A DNA stretch of 8,215 nt, taken from positions 1 through 8,215 of the forward strand of contig QMUI01000031.1 in assembly GCA_003660485.1 (NCBI GenBank), given 5' to 3'. Both the position numbers and the translations under genes were made by a program. The stretch is from Thermococci archaeon. Its GTDB lineage: Archaea; Methanobacteriota_B; Thermococci; Thermococcales; Thermococcaceae. A model generated the notes under the pieces. That model had not been told where the DNA came from, ran no database searches, and worked only from the letters and a program-made list of their open reading frames with translations. Shown one piece after another: positions 1 through 5,705 of this stretch; the stretch's first letter is position 1; every line of letters starts with the position of its first letter.

Positions 1-304
1 GAAGAATCTAAAGCTGAACAACGTTAGGAACGCTGAAGTTAGGTACGGCGACCTGTACGAGCCCGTCAAGGGAGAGAAGTTCAATTCAATAATCACTAAC
101 CCCCCAGTTCATGCGGGAAAGGATGTTCTTGAAAGGATTATTAGGGAGGCTCCCCTTTATCTTGAAGATGATGGTCTTCTGCAAATAGTTGTAAAGACGA
201 AGCAAGGAGCTAAGTGGGTGAAAGAAGTCATGGAAGGTACTTTTAGCGAGGTTGTTGAACTTGCTAAGGGTAGTGGCTACAGGGTTTACGCTGGGAAGAA
301 ATAG
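1..304 (+). CDS. Class I SAM-dependent methyltransferase (MTS domain, RsmC/MJ0882-like), 3' part
   Basis: The first 100 visible residues, read from base 2 to the TAG at 302-304, are the C-terminal half of a SAM-dependent methyltransferase; the start lies outside the window. The visible NPPVHAGK motif (residues 33-40 of the fragment) is the NPP(I/V)xAGK form of the (N/D)PP(Y/F) loop, which in N-methyltransferases positions the target amino group. It is followed by an amphipathic stretch, a hydrophobic strand ending in TKQGAKWV, and a terminal GSGYRVYAGKK. This pattern resembles the 'methyltransferase small' domain of RsmC-like and MJ0882-like proteins, which are about 200 residues long. The bacterial relatives methylate guanine in 16S rRNA, so RNA modification would fit the ribosomal neighbourhood, but the real substrate is not shown here. 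It lies 81 bases upstream of tRNA-Ser and is probably a separate transcription unit. Confidence 0.85.
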   Translation, partial: KNLKLNNVRNAEVRYGDLYEPVKGEKFNSIITNPPVHAGKDVLERIIREAPLYLEDDGLLQIVVKTKQGAKWVKEVMEGTFSEVVELAKGSGYRVYAGKK

Positions 305-338
305 TTATAAACGCATCACGTTGAATGGTATCGAGGGT

Positions 339-351
339 AAAGTTTATTAAA
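339..351 (+). promoter_or_regulatory. Candidate BRE/TATA promoter for tRNA-Ser and the rps13 cluster
   Basis: A purine-rich AAAG followed by TTTATTAAA (343-351) resembles an archaeal BRE plus TATA box. It sits in the intergenic region after the methyltransferase stop. A start about 25 bases downstream would fall near 372, giving a short leader before the mature tRNA 5' end at 386. The same GTTTATTAAA string recurs before tRNA-Pro (4356-4365). A second TATA-like string, TTATAAA at 305-311, is further away. This is an inference from sequence only. Confidence 0.5.
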
Positions 352-385
352 GGCTTAATGCAGGACACCTTCACCGAGTGGGAGT

Positions 386-472
386 GCCGGGATAGCCCAG
401 CCTGGTAGGGCGCGGGCCTTGAGAGCCCGTGGGCGTTTGCCCGCCGGGGTTCAAATCCCCGTCCCGGCGCCA
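386..472 (+). tRNA. tRNA-Ser (anticodon UGA), CCA encoded
   Basis: The sequence folds as a type II tRNA. The acceptor stem GCCGGGA (386-392) pairs fully with TCCCGGC (462-468); the discriminator is G469, as expected for serine, and CCA is encoded at 470-472. The D stem is GCCC/GGGC (395-398 with 408-411). The anticodon stem CGGGC/GCCCG (413-417 with 425-429) encloses a seven-base loop with TGA at 420-422, so it decodes UCA. A long variable arm with a GGGC/GCCC stem (431-434 with 439-442) is the serine identity element. The T stem CGGGG/CCCCG encloses TTCAAAT. There is no intron. It ends 31 bases before rps13 and may be the first gene of that transcript. Confidence 0.97.
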
Positions 473-490
473 GAATTATCCTTATAATTT

Positions 491-500
491 GAGGGGTGGT
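491..500 (+). promoter_or_regulatory. Shine-Dalgarno site of rps13
   Basis: GAGGGGTGGT, matching the archaeal anti-SD consensus, ends three bases before ATG at 504. It fixes the start of rps13 and argues against the longer in-frame reading that would begin inside tRNA-Ser. Confidence 0.8.
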
Positions 501-503
501 AAA

Positions 504-950
504 ATGGCTGATTTCAGGCACATAGTTCGTGTTGCGGGAGTTGATTTGGATGGACACAAGCAATTAAGGTGGGCGCTCACCGCTATCAAGGGAGTCGGCA
601 TTAACTTCGCCACAATGGTCTGCAGAGTTGCAGGGCTCGACCCTTTCATGAAAGCAGGCTATCTTACGGATGAGCAGGTCAAGAAGATAGAGGAAATACT
701 CGTCGATCCAGTTGCCCATGGAATCCCACGGTGGGCAGTTAACAGGCCGAAGGACTACGAGACGGGTAGGGATATGCACCTCATTACTGCCAAGCTTGAC
801 ATGGCGATAAGAGAGGACATCATGAGGCTCAGGAGGATAAGGGCCTACAGGGGTATCAGGCACGAGCTTGGTCTACCAGTTAGAGGTCAGAGAACTAGAT
901 CCAACTTCAGGAGAGGTCAGACAGTTGGTGTGAGCAGGAAGAAGAAGTGA
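504..950 (+). CDS. rps13: 30S ribosomal protein S13 (uS13)
   Basis: The 148-residue protein is uS13, a component of the head of the small subunit that contacts the P-site tRNA and forms an inter-subunit bridge. The N-terminal half carries the helix-two-turn-helix core ([11 protein letters not shown], then [14 protein letters not shown] at about residues 35-48). The C-terminal half has the hallmark [19 protein letters not shown] (about residues 114-132) and a basic tail ending in SRKKK that reaches toward tRNA. Length matches archaeal S13, which is longer than the bacterial protein. The reading frame stays open upstream into tRNA-Ser, but the SD at 491-500 and the conserved N terminus select ATG 504. 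The stop is 14 bases before rps4, and the spacer is almost entirely the next SD site, so the two are cotranscribed. Confidence 0.97.
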   Translation: MADFRHIVRVAGVDLDGHKQLRWALTAIKGVGINFATMVCRVAGLDPFMKAGYLTDEQVKKIEEILVDPVAHGIPRWAVNRPKDYETGRDMHLITAKLDMAIREDIMRLRRIRAYRGIRHELGLPVRGQRTRSNFRRGQTVGVSRKKK

Positions 951-964
951 TGGGGTGGTGAGAA

Positions 965-1507
965 ATGGGAGATCCTAAGAGGCAGAGGAAGAAGTACGAG
1001 ACTCCGCCTCACCCATGGATTAAGGAGAGGCTTGACAGGGAAAGGGTGCTAATGGACAAGTACGAGCTTAAGAACAAGAAGGAGCTCTGGAAGCACGAGA
1101 CTCAGCTTAAGAACTTCAGAAGAAGGGCGAGAAGGCTGCTAGCTGCAAGAGGTAAGCAGGCCGAGATCGAGAGACAACAGTTGCTCGCCAGACTTAAGAG
1201 GCTTGGCCTCCTTCCTGAGGATGCCGTCCTCGATGACGTTCTCTCCCTGACAATCGAGGACATCCTTGAGAGGAGGCTACAGACGATAGTCTACAAGAAG
1301 GGACTGGCTAGGACAATGAGGCAGGCTAGGCAGCTCATAGTCCATGGTCACATTGAGGTCAACGGCCAGATAATAAGATCACCGAGCTACCTTGTCCTTA
1401 AGGAAGAGGAGGACACGATTACCTATGCAAGAACATCACCTTTCGCGAACCCACAGCACCCTGAGAGGATGATGATTGAGAAGGCTAAGCAGGGTGGTGA
1501 GGCATGA
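965..1507 (+). CDS. rps4: 30S ribosomal protein S4 (uS4)
   Basis: This 180-residue protein is uS4, a primary 16S rRNA binder that starts assembly of the body of the small subunit. It has a very basic N-terminal region (PKRQRKK, then the [15 protein letters not shown] helix near residues 51-65). An S4 RNA-binding domain spans about residues 101-150 ([15 protein letters not shown], then [17 protein letters not shown]). The C-terminal segment ending at HPERMMIEK is typical of archaeal and eukaryotic (S9e-type) members. The archaeal zinc-finger cysteines of some S4 proteins are absent, as there is no cysteine at all. The SD GGGGTGGTG at 952-960 lies four bases before the ATG. The gene overlaps rps11 by four bases (ATGA), implying translational coupling. 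Confidence 0.97.
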   Translation: MGDPKRQRKKYETPPHPWIKERLDRERVLMDKYELKNKKELWKHETQLKNFRRRARRLLAARGKQAEIERQQLLARLKRLGLLPEDAVLDDVLSLTIEDILERRLQTIVYKKGLARTMRQARQLIVHGHIEVNGQIIRSPSYLVLKEEEDTITYARTSPFANPQHPERMMIEKAKQGGEA

Positions 1508-1917
1508 GCGAGGAGCAGGTTAACATCAAGAAGAAGGAAAAGTGGGGTATAGCACACATATACTCAAGCTACAACAACACGATAATCCACATCACCGACA
1601 TCACCGGGGCTGAAACGATAAGCAGGTGGAGCGGTGGTATGGTGGTTAAGGCTGACAGGGATGAGCCTTCACCTTATGCAGCTATGATTGCAGCAAAGAG
1701 GGCCGCTGAGGAGGCCCTTGAGAAGGGAATCATTGGGGTTCACATAAGGGTAAGGGCCCCAGGAGGAAGTAAGAGCAAGACTCCTGGGCCCGGAGCCCAG
1801 GCAGCGATTAGAGCTCTCGCTAGGGCTGGCCTTAAGATAGGTAGGGTTGAGGATGTTACTCCAATTCCACACGATGGTACTAGGCCTAAGGGCGGTAGGA
1901 GAGGTAGGCGCGTCTGA
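1504..1917 (+). CDS. rps11: 30S ribosomal protein S11 (uS11)
   Basis: The 137-residue product is uS11, which sits on the platform of the small subunit near the mRNA exit and the E site. Recognisable blocks are [21 protein letters not shown] (residues 15-35), the [18 protein letters not shown] segment, the glycine-rich [18 protein letters not shown] and the archaeal/eukaryotic C terminus [14 protein letters not shown]. The start ATG at 1504 overlaps the rps4 stop, and its SD (GGGTGGTGAGG, 1492-1502) is inside the end of rps4. After the stop comes a 32-base spacer containing a pyrimidine-rich tract and then the rpoD SD, so this may be a point of partial termination. The S13-S4-S11-RpoD order also occurs, with alpha in place of Rpo3, in bacteria. 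Confidence 0.97.
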   Translation: MSEEQVNIKKKEKWGIAHIYSSYNNTIIHITDITGAETISRWSGGMVVKADRDEPSPYAAMIAAKRAAEEALEKGIIGVHIRVRAPGGSKSKTPGPGAQAAIRALARAGLKIGRVEDVTPIPHDGTRPKGGRRGRRV

Positions 1918-1937
1918 TTCCTCTATTTTATTTTCGT

Positions 1938-1946
1938 GGAGGAGTG
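1938..1946 (+). promoter_or_regulatory. Shine-Dalgarno site of rpoD
   Basis: GGAGGAGTG precedes ATG 1950 with seven bases between the GGAGG core and the start codon. An in-frame GTG at 1944 would lie inside this SD, so ATG 1950 is the better start. Confidence 0.75.
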
Positions 1947-1949
1947 AAA

Positions 1950-2729
1950 ATGGTTGAGGTTGAGATTCTCGAAAAGAGGGACGATTCAATTAAGTTCATT
2001 CTAAAAGGTGTTCACGTTGCCTTTGCAAACGCCCTAAGAAGAACTATTCTTGCTGAGGTTCCAACGTTTGCCGTGGATGAGGTTGAGTTCTATGAGAATG
2101 ATTCTGCACTCTTTGATGAGATTATAGCCCACAGGCTCGCCATGATCCCGCTCACAACCCCGGTTGACAGGTTTGAGCTCGATGCCCTTGAGCTTGACGA
2201 TTATACAGTAACTCTTTCCCTTGAAGCTGAGGGCCCAGCAATAGTTTATTCTGGTGACTTAAAGAGCGATGATCCTGATGTTAAGCCCGTGACTCCAGAT
2301 ATTCCAATAGTTAAGCTGGCCAAGGGTCAGAGGCTCGTGTTCAATGCATATGCAAAGCTTGGAAGGGGAAAGGATCACGCAAAGTGGCAGCCGGGCTTTG
2401 TGTACTACAAGTACTACACTAAGATCCACATAAGCAAGGAGATCGAGGGCTGGGAAAAGCTGAAGAAGCTCGCTAAGAAGAGGGGGTTACCCGTAGAGGA
2501 GACGGATTCTGAGGTTATAGTAACTACAATAAAGCCCTTCTACATTCCAAAGGAATTTGAAGAATACGAAGGAGATAAGATTTGGGAAGAGATAGTGCCC
2601 GACACGTACGTTTTCACGGTTGAAACTAATGGAGAACTTCCCGTTGAGGAGATAGTTAGCATTGCGCTCAAGATACTCATGAGGAAGGCCGATAGGTTTA
2701 TAAATGAACTTCAAAGATTAGCTGGATGA
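1950..2729 (+). CDS. rpoD: DNA-directed RNA polymerase subunit D (Rpo3)
   Basis: The 259-residue product is archaeal Rpo3, the counterpart of the bacterial alpha N-terminal domain and eukaryotic RPB3/AC40. With Rpo11, Rpo10 and Rpo12 it forms the platform on which the large subunits assemble. The dimerisation domain is recognisable by the [21 protein letters not shown] block (about residues 21-41) and by the C-terminal [22 protein letters not shown] helix. The lobe between them holds the [12 protein letters not shown] motif. In many archaea this subunit carries a ferredoxin-like Fe-S domain; here the whole protein contains no cysteine, so no cluster can be bound. The frame could begin six bases earlier at a GTG, but ATG 1950 fits the SD. 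The last codons overlap a TATA-like box for tRNA-Leu. Confidence 0.97.
   Translation: MVEVEILEKRDDSIKFILKGVHVAFANALRRTILAEVPTFAVDEVEFYENDSALFDEIIAHRLAMIPLTTPVDRFELDALELDDYTVTLSLEAEGPAIVYSGDLKSDDPDVKPVTPDIPIVKLAKGQRLVFNAYAKLGRGKDHAKWQPGFVYYKYYTKIHISKEIEGWEKLKKLAKKRGLPVEETDSEVIVTTIKPFYIPKEFEEYEGDKIWEEIVPDTYVFTVETNGELPVEEIVSIALKILMRKADRFINELQRLAG
2695..2705 (+). promoter_or_regulatory. TATA-like box for tRNA-Leu inside the 3' end of rpoD
   Basis: GGTTTATAAAT at 2695-2705 is a strong archaeal TATA-box match, lying within the codons of the final residues of RpoD. Its centre is about 34 bases before the mature tRNA-Leu 5' end. A start about 25 bases downstream would fall near 2726, at the rpoD stop codon, leaving a leader of only a few bases. 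It could let tRNA-Leu and the rpl18e cluster be transcribed independently of rpoD. The role is inferred from position and composition. Confidence 0.5.
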
Positions 2730-2734
2730 CCTGA

Positions 2735-2822
2735 GCGGGGGTTGCCGAGCCTGGCCAAAGGCGCGGGATTTAGGGTCCCGTCCCGTAGGGGTTCCGGGGT
2801 TCAAATCCCCGCCCCCGCACCA
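2735..2822 (+). tRNA. tRNA-Leu (anticodon UAG), CCA encoded
   Basis: A type II tRNA of 88 bases. The acceptor GCGGGGG (2735-2741) pairs with CCCCCGC (2812-2818), followed by discriminator A2819 (leucine identity) and encoded CCA at 2820-2822. The D stem is GCC/GGC (2744-2746 with 2760-2762). The anticodon stem CGGGA/TCCCG (2764-2768 with 2776-2780) holds a seven-base loop with TAG at 2771-2773, decoding CUA. The variable arm contains a CCC/GGG stem (2782-2784 with 2788-2790). The T arm is CGGGG-TTCAAAT-CCCCG. There is no intron. It starts five bases after the rpoD stop. tRNA-Leu in this position, ahead of L18e, is also known from the Haloarcula S9 operon. Confidence 0.97.
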
Positions 2823-2891
2823 CACTTTCACGCTCACCCCGCCCTTGTCGGTTTCCCTGCGGCGAGATAATAGCTTAAGGAGGATGGCTTT

Positions 2892-3254
2892 ATGAAGAGG
2901 ACTGGTTCAACTGATCCAAACCTTAGAAGGCTCATTCGCTTCCTAAGGAAGAAGTCAAATGAGCAGGGTGTAAAGATCTGGAAGGACATAGCTTGGAGGC
3001 TCGAAAGGCCCAGAAGGCAGAGGGCAGAAGTCAACGTCAGTAAGATAAACAGGTACGCAAGGGAGGGTGAAATGATAGTAGTTCCTGGGAGCGTCCTTGG
3101 TGCTGGAAGGCTCGAGAAGAAGGTTATTGTTGCGGCATGGAAGTTCAGTGAGACCGCAAGGAGGAAGATCATTGAAGCTGGGGGAGAGGCAATAACAATT
3201 GAGGAGCTCGTCGAGAGGAACCCGAAGGGAAGTGGAGTAAGGATAATGGAGTGA
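2892..3254 (+). CDS. rpl18e: 50S ribosomal protein L18e (eL18)
   Basis: This 120-residue protein is eL18, an archaeal/eukaryotic large-subunit protein absent from bacteria and related in fold to bacterial L15. Visible features are the basic N-terminal region ([14 protein letters not shown], residues 9-22), the ARRLERP-type segment ([20 protein letters not shown], residues 35-54), the core [20 protein letters not shown] and the [21 protein letters not shown] block leading to the RNA-binding [10 protein letters not shown] end. The SD GGAGG (2879-2883) lies eight bases before ATG 2892. The gene follows tRNA-Leu after a 69-base spacer that shows no convincing promoter, so it is probably cotranscribed with the tRNA. 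Its stop is six bases before rpl13. Confidence 0.96.
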   Translation: MKRTGSTDPNLRRLIRFLRKKSNEQGVKIWKDIAWRLERPRRQRAEVNVSKINRYAREGEMIVVPGSVLGAGRLEKKVIVAAWKFSETARRKIIEAGGEAITIEELVERNPKGSGVRIME

Positions 3255-3260
3255 TGAGCC

Positions 3261-3689
3261 ATGAGGATTATTAACGCTGATGGTTTAATCCTTGGAAGGC
3301 TTGCTTCAAAAGTTGCAAAGATGCTCCTTGAGGGCGAGGAGGTTGTAATAGTCAACGCTGAGAAGGCTGTAATAACGGGCAACAGGGATGTTATATTCAA
3401 GAAGTACAAGCAGAGGACAGAACTCAGAACCTTGACAAATCCCAGGAGAGGTCCCTTCTATCCAAAAAGGAGCGATGAAATTGTGAGGAGGACTATCAGA
3501 GGAATGCTCCCATGGAAGACCGACAGGGGAAGGAAGGCCTTCAAGAGGCTTAAGGTGTACGTCGGCGTTCCAAAGGAGTTCCAGGGGAAGCAGCTCGAGA
3601 CGATAATGGAGGCCCACGTTTCAAGGCTCTCAAGGCCAAAATATGTCACAGTTGGTGAGGTTGCCAAGTTCTTGGGAGGAAAGTTCTGA
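3261..3689 (+). CDS. rpl13: 50S ribosomal protein L13 (uL13)
   Basis: The 142-residue product is uL13, an early-assembly large-subunit protein that binds 23S rRNA. Its signatures are the N-terminal [20 protein letters not shown] (residues 6-25) with [14 protein letters not shown], and the conserved [21 protein letters not shown] (about residues 76-96) of archaeal/eukaryotic L13 (L13a type). The length of 142 is normal for archaea. The SD, GGAGTGAT at 3248-3255, lies in the last codons and stop region of rpl18e, so translation is probably coupled to that gene. The rps9 start follows ten bases after the stop. The adjacent L13-S9 pair is one of the most conserved ribosomal gene pairs in all prokaryotes. 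Confidence 0.97.
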   Translation: MRIINADGLILGRLASKVAKMLLEGEEVVIVNAEKAVITGNRDVIFKKYKQRTELRTLTNPRRGPFYPKRSDEIVRRTIRGMLPWKTDRGRKAFKRLKVYVGVPKEFQGKQLETIMEAHVSRLSRPKYVTVGEVAKFLGGKF

Positions 3690-3699
3690 GGTGGTGTGA

Positions 3700-4107
3700 A
3701 TGAGGATTATCCAGACTACTGGTAAGAGGAAGACTGCTATCGCGAGGGCGGTTATTAGGGAAGGTAAGGGTAGGGTTAGGATCAACGGGAAGCCCGTTGA
3801 AATTATCGAGCCAGAGATCGCAAGGTTCACGATCCTTGAGCCCCTGATCCTTGCCGGGGAGGAGATATGGAACAGCGTTGACATTGACGTTAAGGTTCAG
3901 GGCGGAGGTTTCATGGGTCAGGCCGAGGCCGCTAGAATTGCAATAGCTAGGGCACTGGTAGAGTGGACTGGGGATATGAACCTTAAGGAGAAGTTCATGA
4001 AGTACGACAGGACAATGCTCGTTGGAGATCCCAGAAGGACAGAGCCCCACAAGCCCAACAGGTCAACCAAGGGTCCAAGAGCGAAGAGGCAGAAGAGCTA
4101 TCGTTGA
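3700..4107 (+). CDS. rps9: 30S ribosomal protein S9 (uS9)
   Basis: This 135-residue protein is uS9, in the head of the small subunit, whose C-terminal tail reaches the P-site tRNA. The N terminus has the canonical [20 protein letters not shown] block. The middle has the [22 protein letters not shown] segment (about residues 68-89) and the C terminus the [27 protein letters not shown] tail with the family's terminal SYR-type ending that contacts tRNA. The SD GAGGTGGTG (3688-3696) overlaps the rpl13 stop and ends three bases before the ATG. A 59-base spacer to rpoN contains AT-rich tracts, so rpoN may have an extra start of its own. Confidence 0.97.
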   Translation: MRIIQTTGKRKTAIARAVIREGKGRVRINGKPVEIIEPEIARFTILEPLILAGEEIWNSVDIDVKVQGGGFMGQAEAARIAIARALVEWTGDMNLKEKFMKYDRTMLVGDPRRTEPHKPNRSTKGPRAKRQKSYR

Positions 4108-4121
4108 TCTTCCTCCGTTAA

Positions 4122-4130
4122 TTTTAAAAA
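4122..4130 (+). promoter_or_regulatory. Possible weak TATA element before rpoN
   Basis: TTTTAAAAA in the spacer between rps9 and rpoN is AT-rich and lies about 45 bases before the TTG start. It could be an internal promoter element, giving a start near 4150, just before the SD at 4154-4159. Equally it may only be AT-rich spacer; the string lacks a clear BRE. Confidence 0.25.
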
Positions 4131-4166
4131 CTCTTTATTATCGAAAAGCGAGTGGGGTGTAAGCCG

Positions 4167-4364
4167 TTGATAATTCCCGTGAGATGCTTTACCTGTGGGA
4201 AGGTAATTGGCGATAAGTATTACGAGTTCAAGAGAAGAGTCGAGGCAGGGGAGGATCCCGAGAAGGTGCTTGATGATCTTGGCCTTGAGAGGTACTGTTG
4301 CAGGAGGATGCTCCTCAGTCACGTTGAGTTAATCGATGAGATAATGCACTATAGGGTTTATTAA
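4167..4364 (+). CDS. rpoN: DNA-directed RNA polymerase subunit N (Rpo10)
   Basis: The 65-residue product is Rpo10, counterpart of eukaryotic RPB10, a small zinc protein of the assembly platform that contacts Rpo3. It starts [21 protein letters not shown]; the zinc ligands are C7, C10, C44 and C45 (CX2C and the CC of YCCRR). The family consensus begins at M-I-(I/V)-P-V-R-C, which selects the TTG at 4167 rather than the GTG at 4152 that would add five residues. The SD GGGGTG (4154-4159) lies seven bases before that TTG and overlaps the rejected GTG. The stop codon TAA (4362-4364) lies inside a TATA-like box that probably serves tRNA-Pro. The gene is upstream of rpoK with only the tRNA between. 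Confidence 0.95.
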   Translation: MIIPVRCFTCGKVIGDKYYEFKRRVEAGEDPEKVLDDLGLERYCCRRMLLSHVELIDEIMHYRVY

Positions 4365-4366
4365 AA
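4356..4366 (+). promoter_or_regulatory. TATA-like box for tRNA-Pro overlapping the rpoN stop
   Basis: GTTTATTAAAA includes the rpoN stop codon. Its centre is about 28 bases before the first base of tRNA-Pro, the distance expected of an archaeal TATA box from a start at or just before the mature tRNA. The string GTTTATTAAA is identical to that ahead of tRNA-Ser at 342-351. The function is inferred from position. Confidence 0.55.
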
Positions 4367-4388
4367 ACCAGCCTTTCTTTGTTTAGGT

Positions 4389-4465
4389 GGGGCCGTGGGG
4401 TAGCTTGGCTATCCTCCCGGCCTGGGGCGCCGGTGACCCGGGTTCAAATCCCGGCGGCCCCACCA
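4389..4465 (+). tRNA. tRNA-Pro (anticodon GGG), CCA encoded
   Basis: The acceptor GGGGCCG (4389-4395) pairs fully with CGGCCCC (4455-4461); the discriminator is A4462 and CCA is encoded at 4463-4465. The T arm is CCGGG-TTCAAAT-CCCGG. The anticodon stem CCGGC/GCCGG (4417-4421 with 4429-4433) leaves loop CTGGGGC with GGG at 4424-4426, decoding CCC and CCU. Counting by standard spacing from the D stem would shift the loop by one base to TGG, but then the anticodon stem fails to pair, so GGG is chosen. The shift leaves one extra base between the D and anticodon stems and a four-base variable region. It lies 24 bases after rpoN. Confidence 0.93.
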
Positions 4466-4473
4466 AAATTTTA

Positions 4474-4482
4474 GAGGTGGTG
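4474..4482 (+). promoter_or_regulatory. Shine-Dalgarno site of rpoK
   Basis: GAGGTGGTG lies three bases before GTG 4486. It marks that GTG as the start and rules out the long in-frame reading that runs back through tRNA-Pro. Two earlier in-frame GTG/GTC codons overlap the site itself. Confidence 0.8.
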
Positions 4483-4485
4483 TCC

Positions 4486-4659
4486 GTGTTCAAGTACACG
4501 AGATTTGAAAAAGCTAGGATTATAGGTGCAAGGGCTCTCCAGATAGCAATGGGGGCACCGGTCCTTATAGACGTTCCCGAAGGAATAACACCTTTAGATG
4601 CGGCAATCATGGAGTTTGAAAAGGGTGTGATACCAATAACAGTAATTAGGCCGAGCTGA
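4486..4659 (+). CDS. rpoK: DNA-directed RNA polymerase subunit K (Rpo6)
   Basis: This 57-residue protein is Rpo6, counterpart of bacterial omega and of the conserved C-terminal part of eukaryotic RPB6. It clamps the largest subunit and helps assembly and stability. The family core is complete: [22 protein letters not shown] (residues 4-25) followed by [28 protein letters not shown]. The start is a GTG at 4486, chosen from the SD at 4474-4482 and the short N terminus typical of Thermococcales Rpo6; the open frame extends upstream only because tRNA-Pro happens to lack stops in this frame. The enolase-like gene starts six bases after the stop. tRNA-Pro ends 20 bases upstream of the start, so RNA processing must separate the tRNA from this mRNA if they share a transcript. 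Confidence 0.96.
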   Translation: MFKYTRFEKARIIGARALQIAMGAPVLIDVPEGITPLDAAIMEFEKGVIPITVIRPS

Positions 4660-4665
4660 TGCGGG

Positions 4666-5691
4666 ATGAGCGTCATACAGAACGTTATAGGAAGGGTTAT
4701 AGTATTGAGAGGGGGAAAGTATTCGGTTGAAGTAGATGTTGTAACCGATGACGGTTTTGGTAGGTTTGCTTCTCCTATTGAAGAAAACCCTCTTCTTCAC
4801 ATTGCCGAGGCGAGAAGGGCTGTGAGTGAAGTTGACGAAATAATTGGGCCTGAGCTCATTGGCTTTGATGCCGTTGAACAGGAACTTATTGACAGCTACC
4901 TATGGGAAATTGATGGAACTGACGACCTAAGCCATATAGGGGCAAATACGGCCTTAGCGGTTTCTGTTGCTATAGCAAAAGCCGCTGCAAGCTCTAGGGA
5001 CCTCTCCCTATACTCGTACATTGGAGGCACATTCACAACAGAACTCCCAGTTCCAATACTTACGTTCGCTGGGGATGAGAAGTTTGAATATCATTTGATT
5101 GTTAGAGATCTCCTCGAGGTCACGGATATAATTGACGCAATAAGCAAGATATTGGAGAAATCCTCGGAGCTGAGCTTGGAATCACTTTCCAAGGCTTCTG
5201 AGGAAGTGGGGATGGAGCTTGGTCTTGAGGTAGCCCTTGGAATTACGATGAAAAAAGAAATGGACATAGAATCGGTTCTTAACTTAGTGGAAGACAATAA
5301 CATAGCGTACATAAAACCCATAGGAGAGCCAGAACTCTTCCTTGAGCTTATAGCGGGCACTCATGGAGTATTTATAGATGGAGAATATCTCTTCAGAACC
5401 AAGAACATATTGGATAGGAGGTATTACAACGCACTATCAATAAAACCTATAAACCTTGGAACGCTCACCGACTTGTATAACTTCGTGAACGATGTGAAGG
5501 CCGAAAAAATAACCCCAATTTTGGCTGAGGCTAAGTACGAGCCGGCTGATGAAACTCTCCCTCACGTGGCGCTGGGCCTTAGGTGCCCGGCTATGTTAAT
5601 AAATTGGAACTCAGTCGAGAAAATTAACGAGCTGAATAGGATAGCTGAAGAGTTGGGTGAAAGGGGTAGGATAATAACGTTTGAAGAGTAA
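4666..5691 (+). CDS. Enolase-like protein, probably catalytically inactive paralog
   Basis: The 341-residue protein is a divergent enolase homolog; true enolases have about 420-440 residues. Retained are the [20 protein letters not shown] helix (residues 89-108, cf. enolase LGANAILGVSLAVAKAAA), the [16 protein letters not shown] strand (255-270), whose K260 aligns with the catalytic lysine (Lys345 in yeast), and an [14 protein letters not shown] end. The mobile-loop SGAST appears as PIEEN (37-41), the EDPF metal site as IKPIGE (216-221), and the SHRSGETED block as EAKYEPADE near 288-296. The second catalytic lysine position is occupied by R306 or nearby residues. LDVAASE may survive as LEVALGI. 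It occupies the slot where many Euryarchaeota have enolase, between rpoK and rps2. The start is ATG 4666 with a weak SD, so translation may depend on rpoK. Function unknown; a structural or regulatory role is possible. Confidence 0.82.
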   Translation: MSVIQNVIGRVIVLRGGKYSVEVDVVTDDGFGRFASPIEENPLLHIAEARRAVSEVDEIIGPELIGFDAVEQELIDSYLWEIDGTDDLSHIGANTALAVSVAIAKAAASSRDLSLYSYIGGTFTTELPVPILTFAGDEKFEYHLIVRDLLEVTDIIDAISKILEKSSELSLESLSKASEEVGMELGLEVALGITMKKEMDIESVLNLVEDNNIAYIKPIGEPELFLELIAGTHGVFIDGEYLFRTKNILDRRYYNALSIKPINLGTLTDLYNFVNDVKAEKITPILAEAKYEPADETLPHVALGLRCPAMLINWNSVEKINELNRIAEELGERGRIITFEE

Positions 5692-5705
5692 GGAGGTGGT
5701 TGGAG

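Noticed and set aside
429..503. N-terminal extension of S13 reading through the 3' half of tRNA-Ser
   Set aside because: The frame is open, but the tRNA fold is complete, the SD at 491-500 points to ATG 504, and the S13 family begins at that residue.
3251..3257. GTGATGA resembling a C box of a C/D guide RNA at the rpl18e/rpl13 junction, with CTGA further on
   Set aside because: The CTGA and the C'-like string overlap instead of being separate, no matching terminal D box lies at a suitable distance, and the string is explained by the stop codon and SD.
2834..3409. Long open frame on the - strand over rpl18e and rpl13
   Set aside because: It is the antisense shadow of two clear ribosomal protein genes, is hydrophobic only because it mirrors basic codons, and has no SD or family resemblance. 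Other - strand frames here were dropped for the same reason.
4416..4433. tRNA-Pro with anticodon UGG
   Set aside because: Standard counting from the D stem gives TGG, but then the anticodon stem would mispair; a one-base shift gives five pairs and anticodon GGG.
4387..4485. N-terminal extension of RpoK reading through tRNA-Pro
   Set aside because: The 33 extra residues are the translation of a complete tRNA gene and are not part of Rpo6; the SD at 4474-4482 marks GTG 4486.
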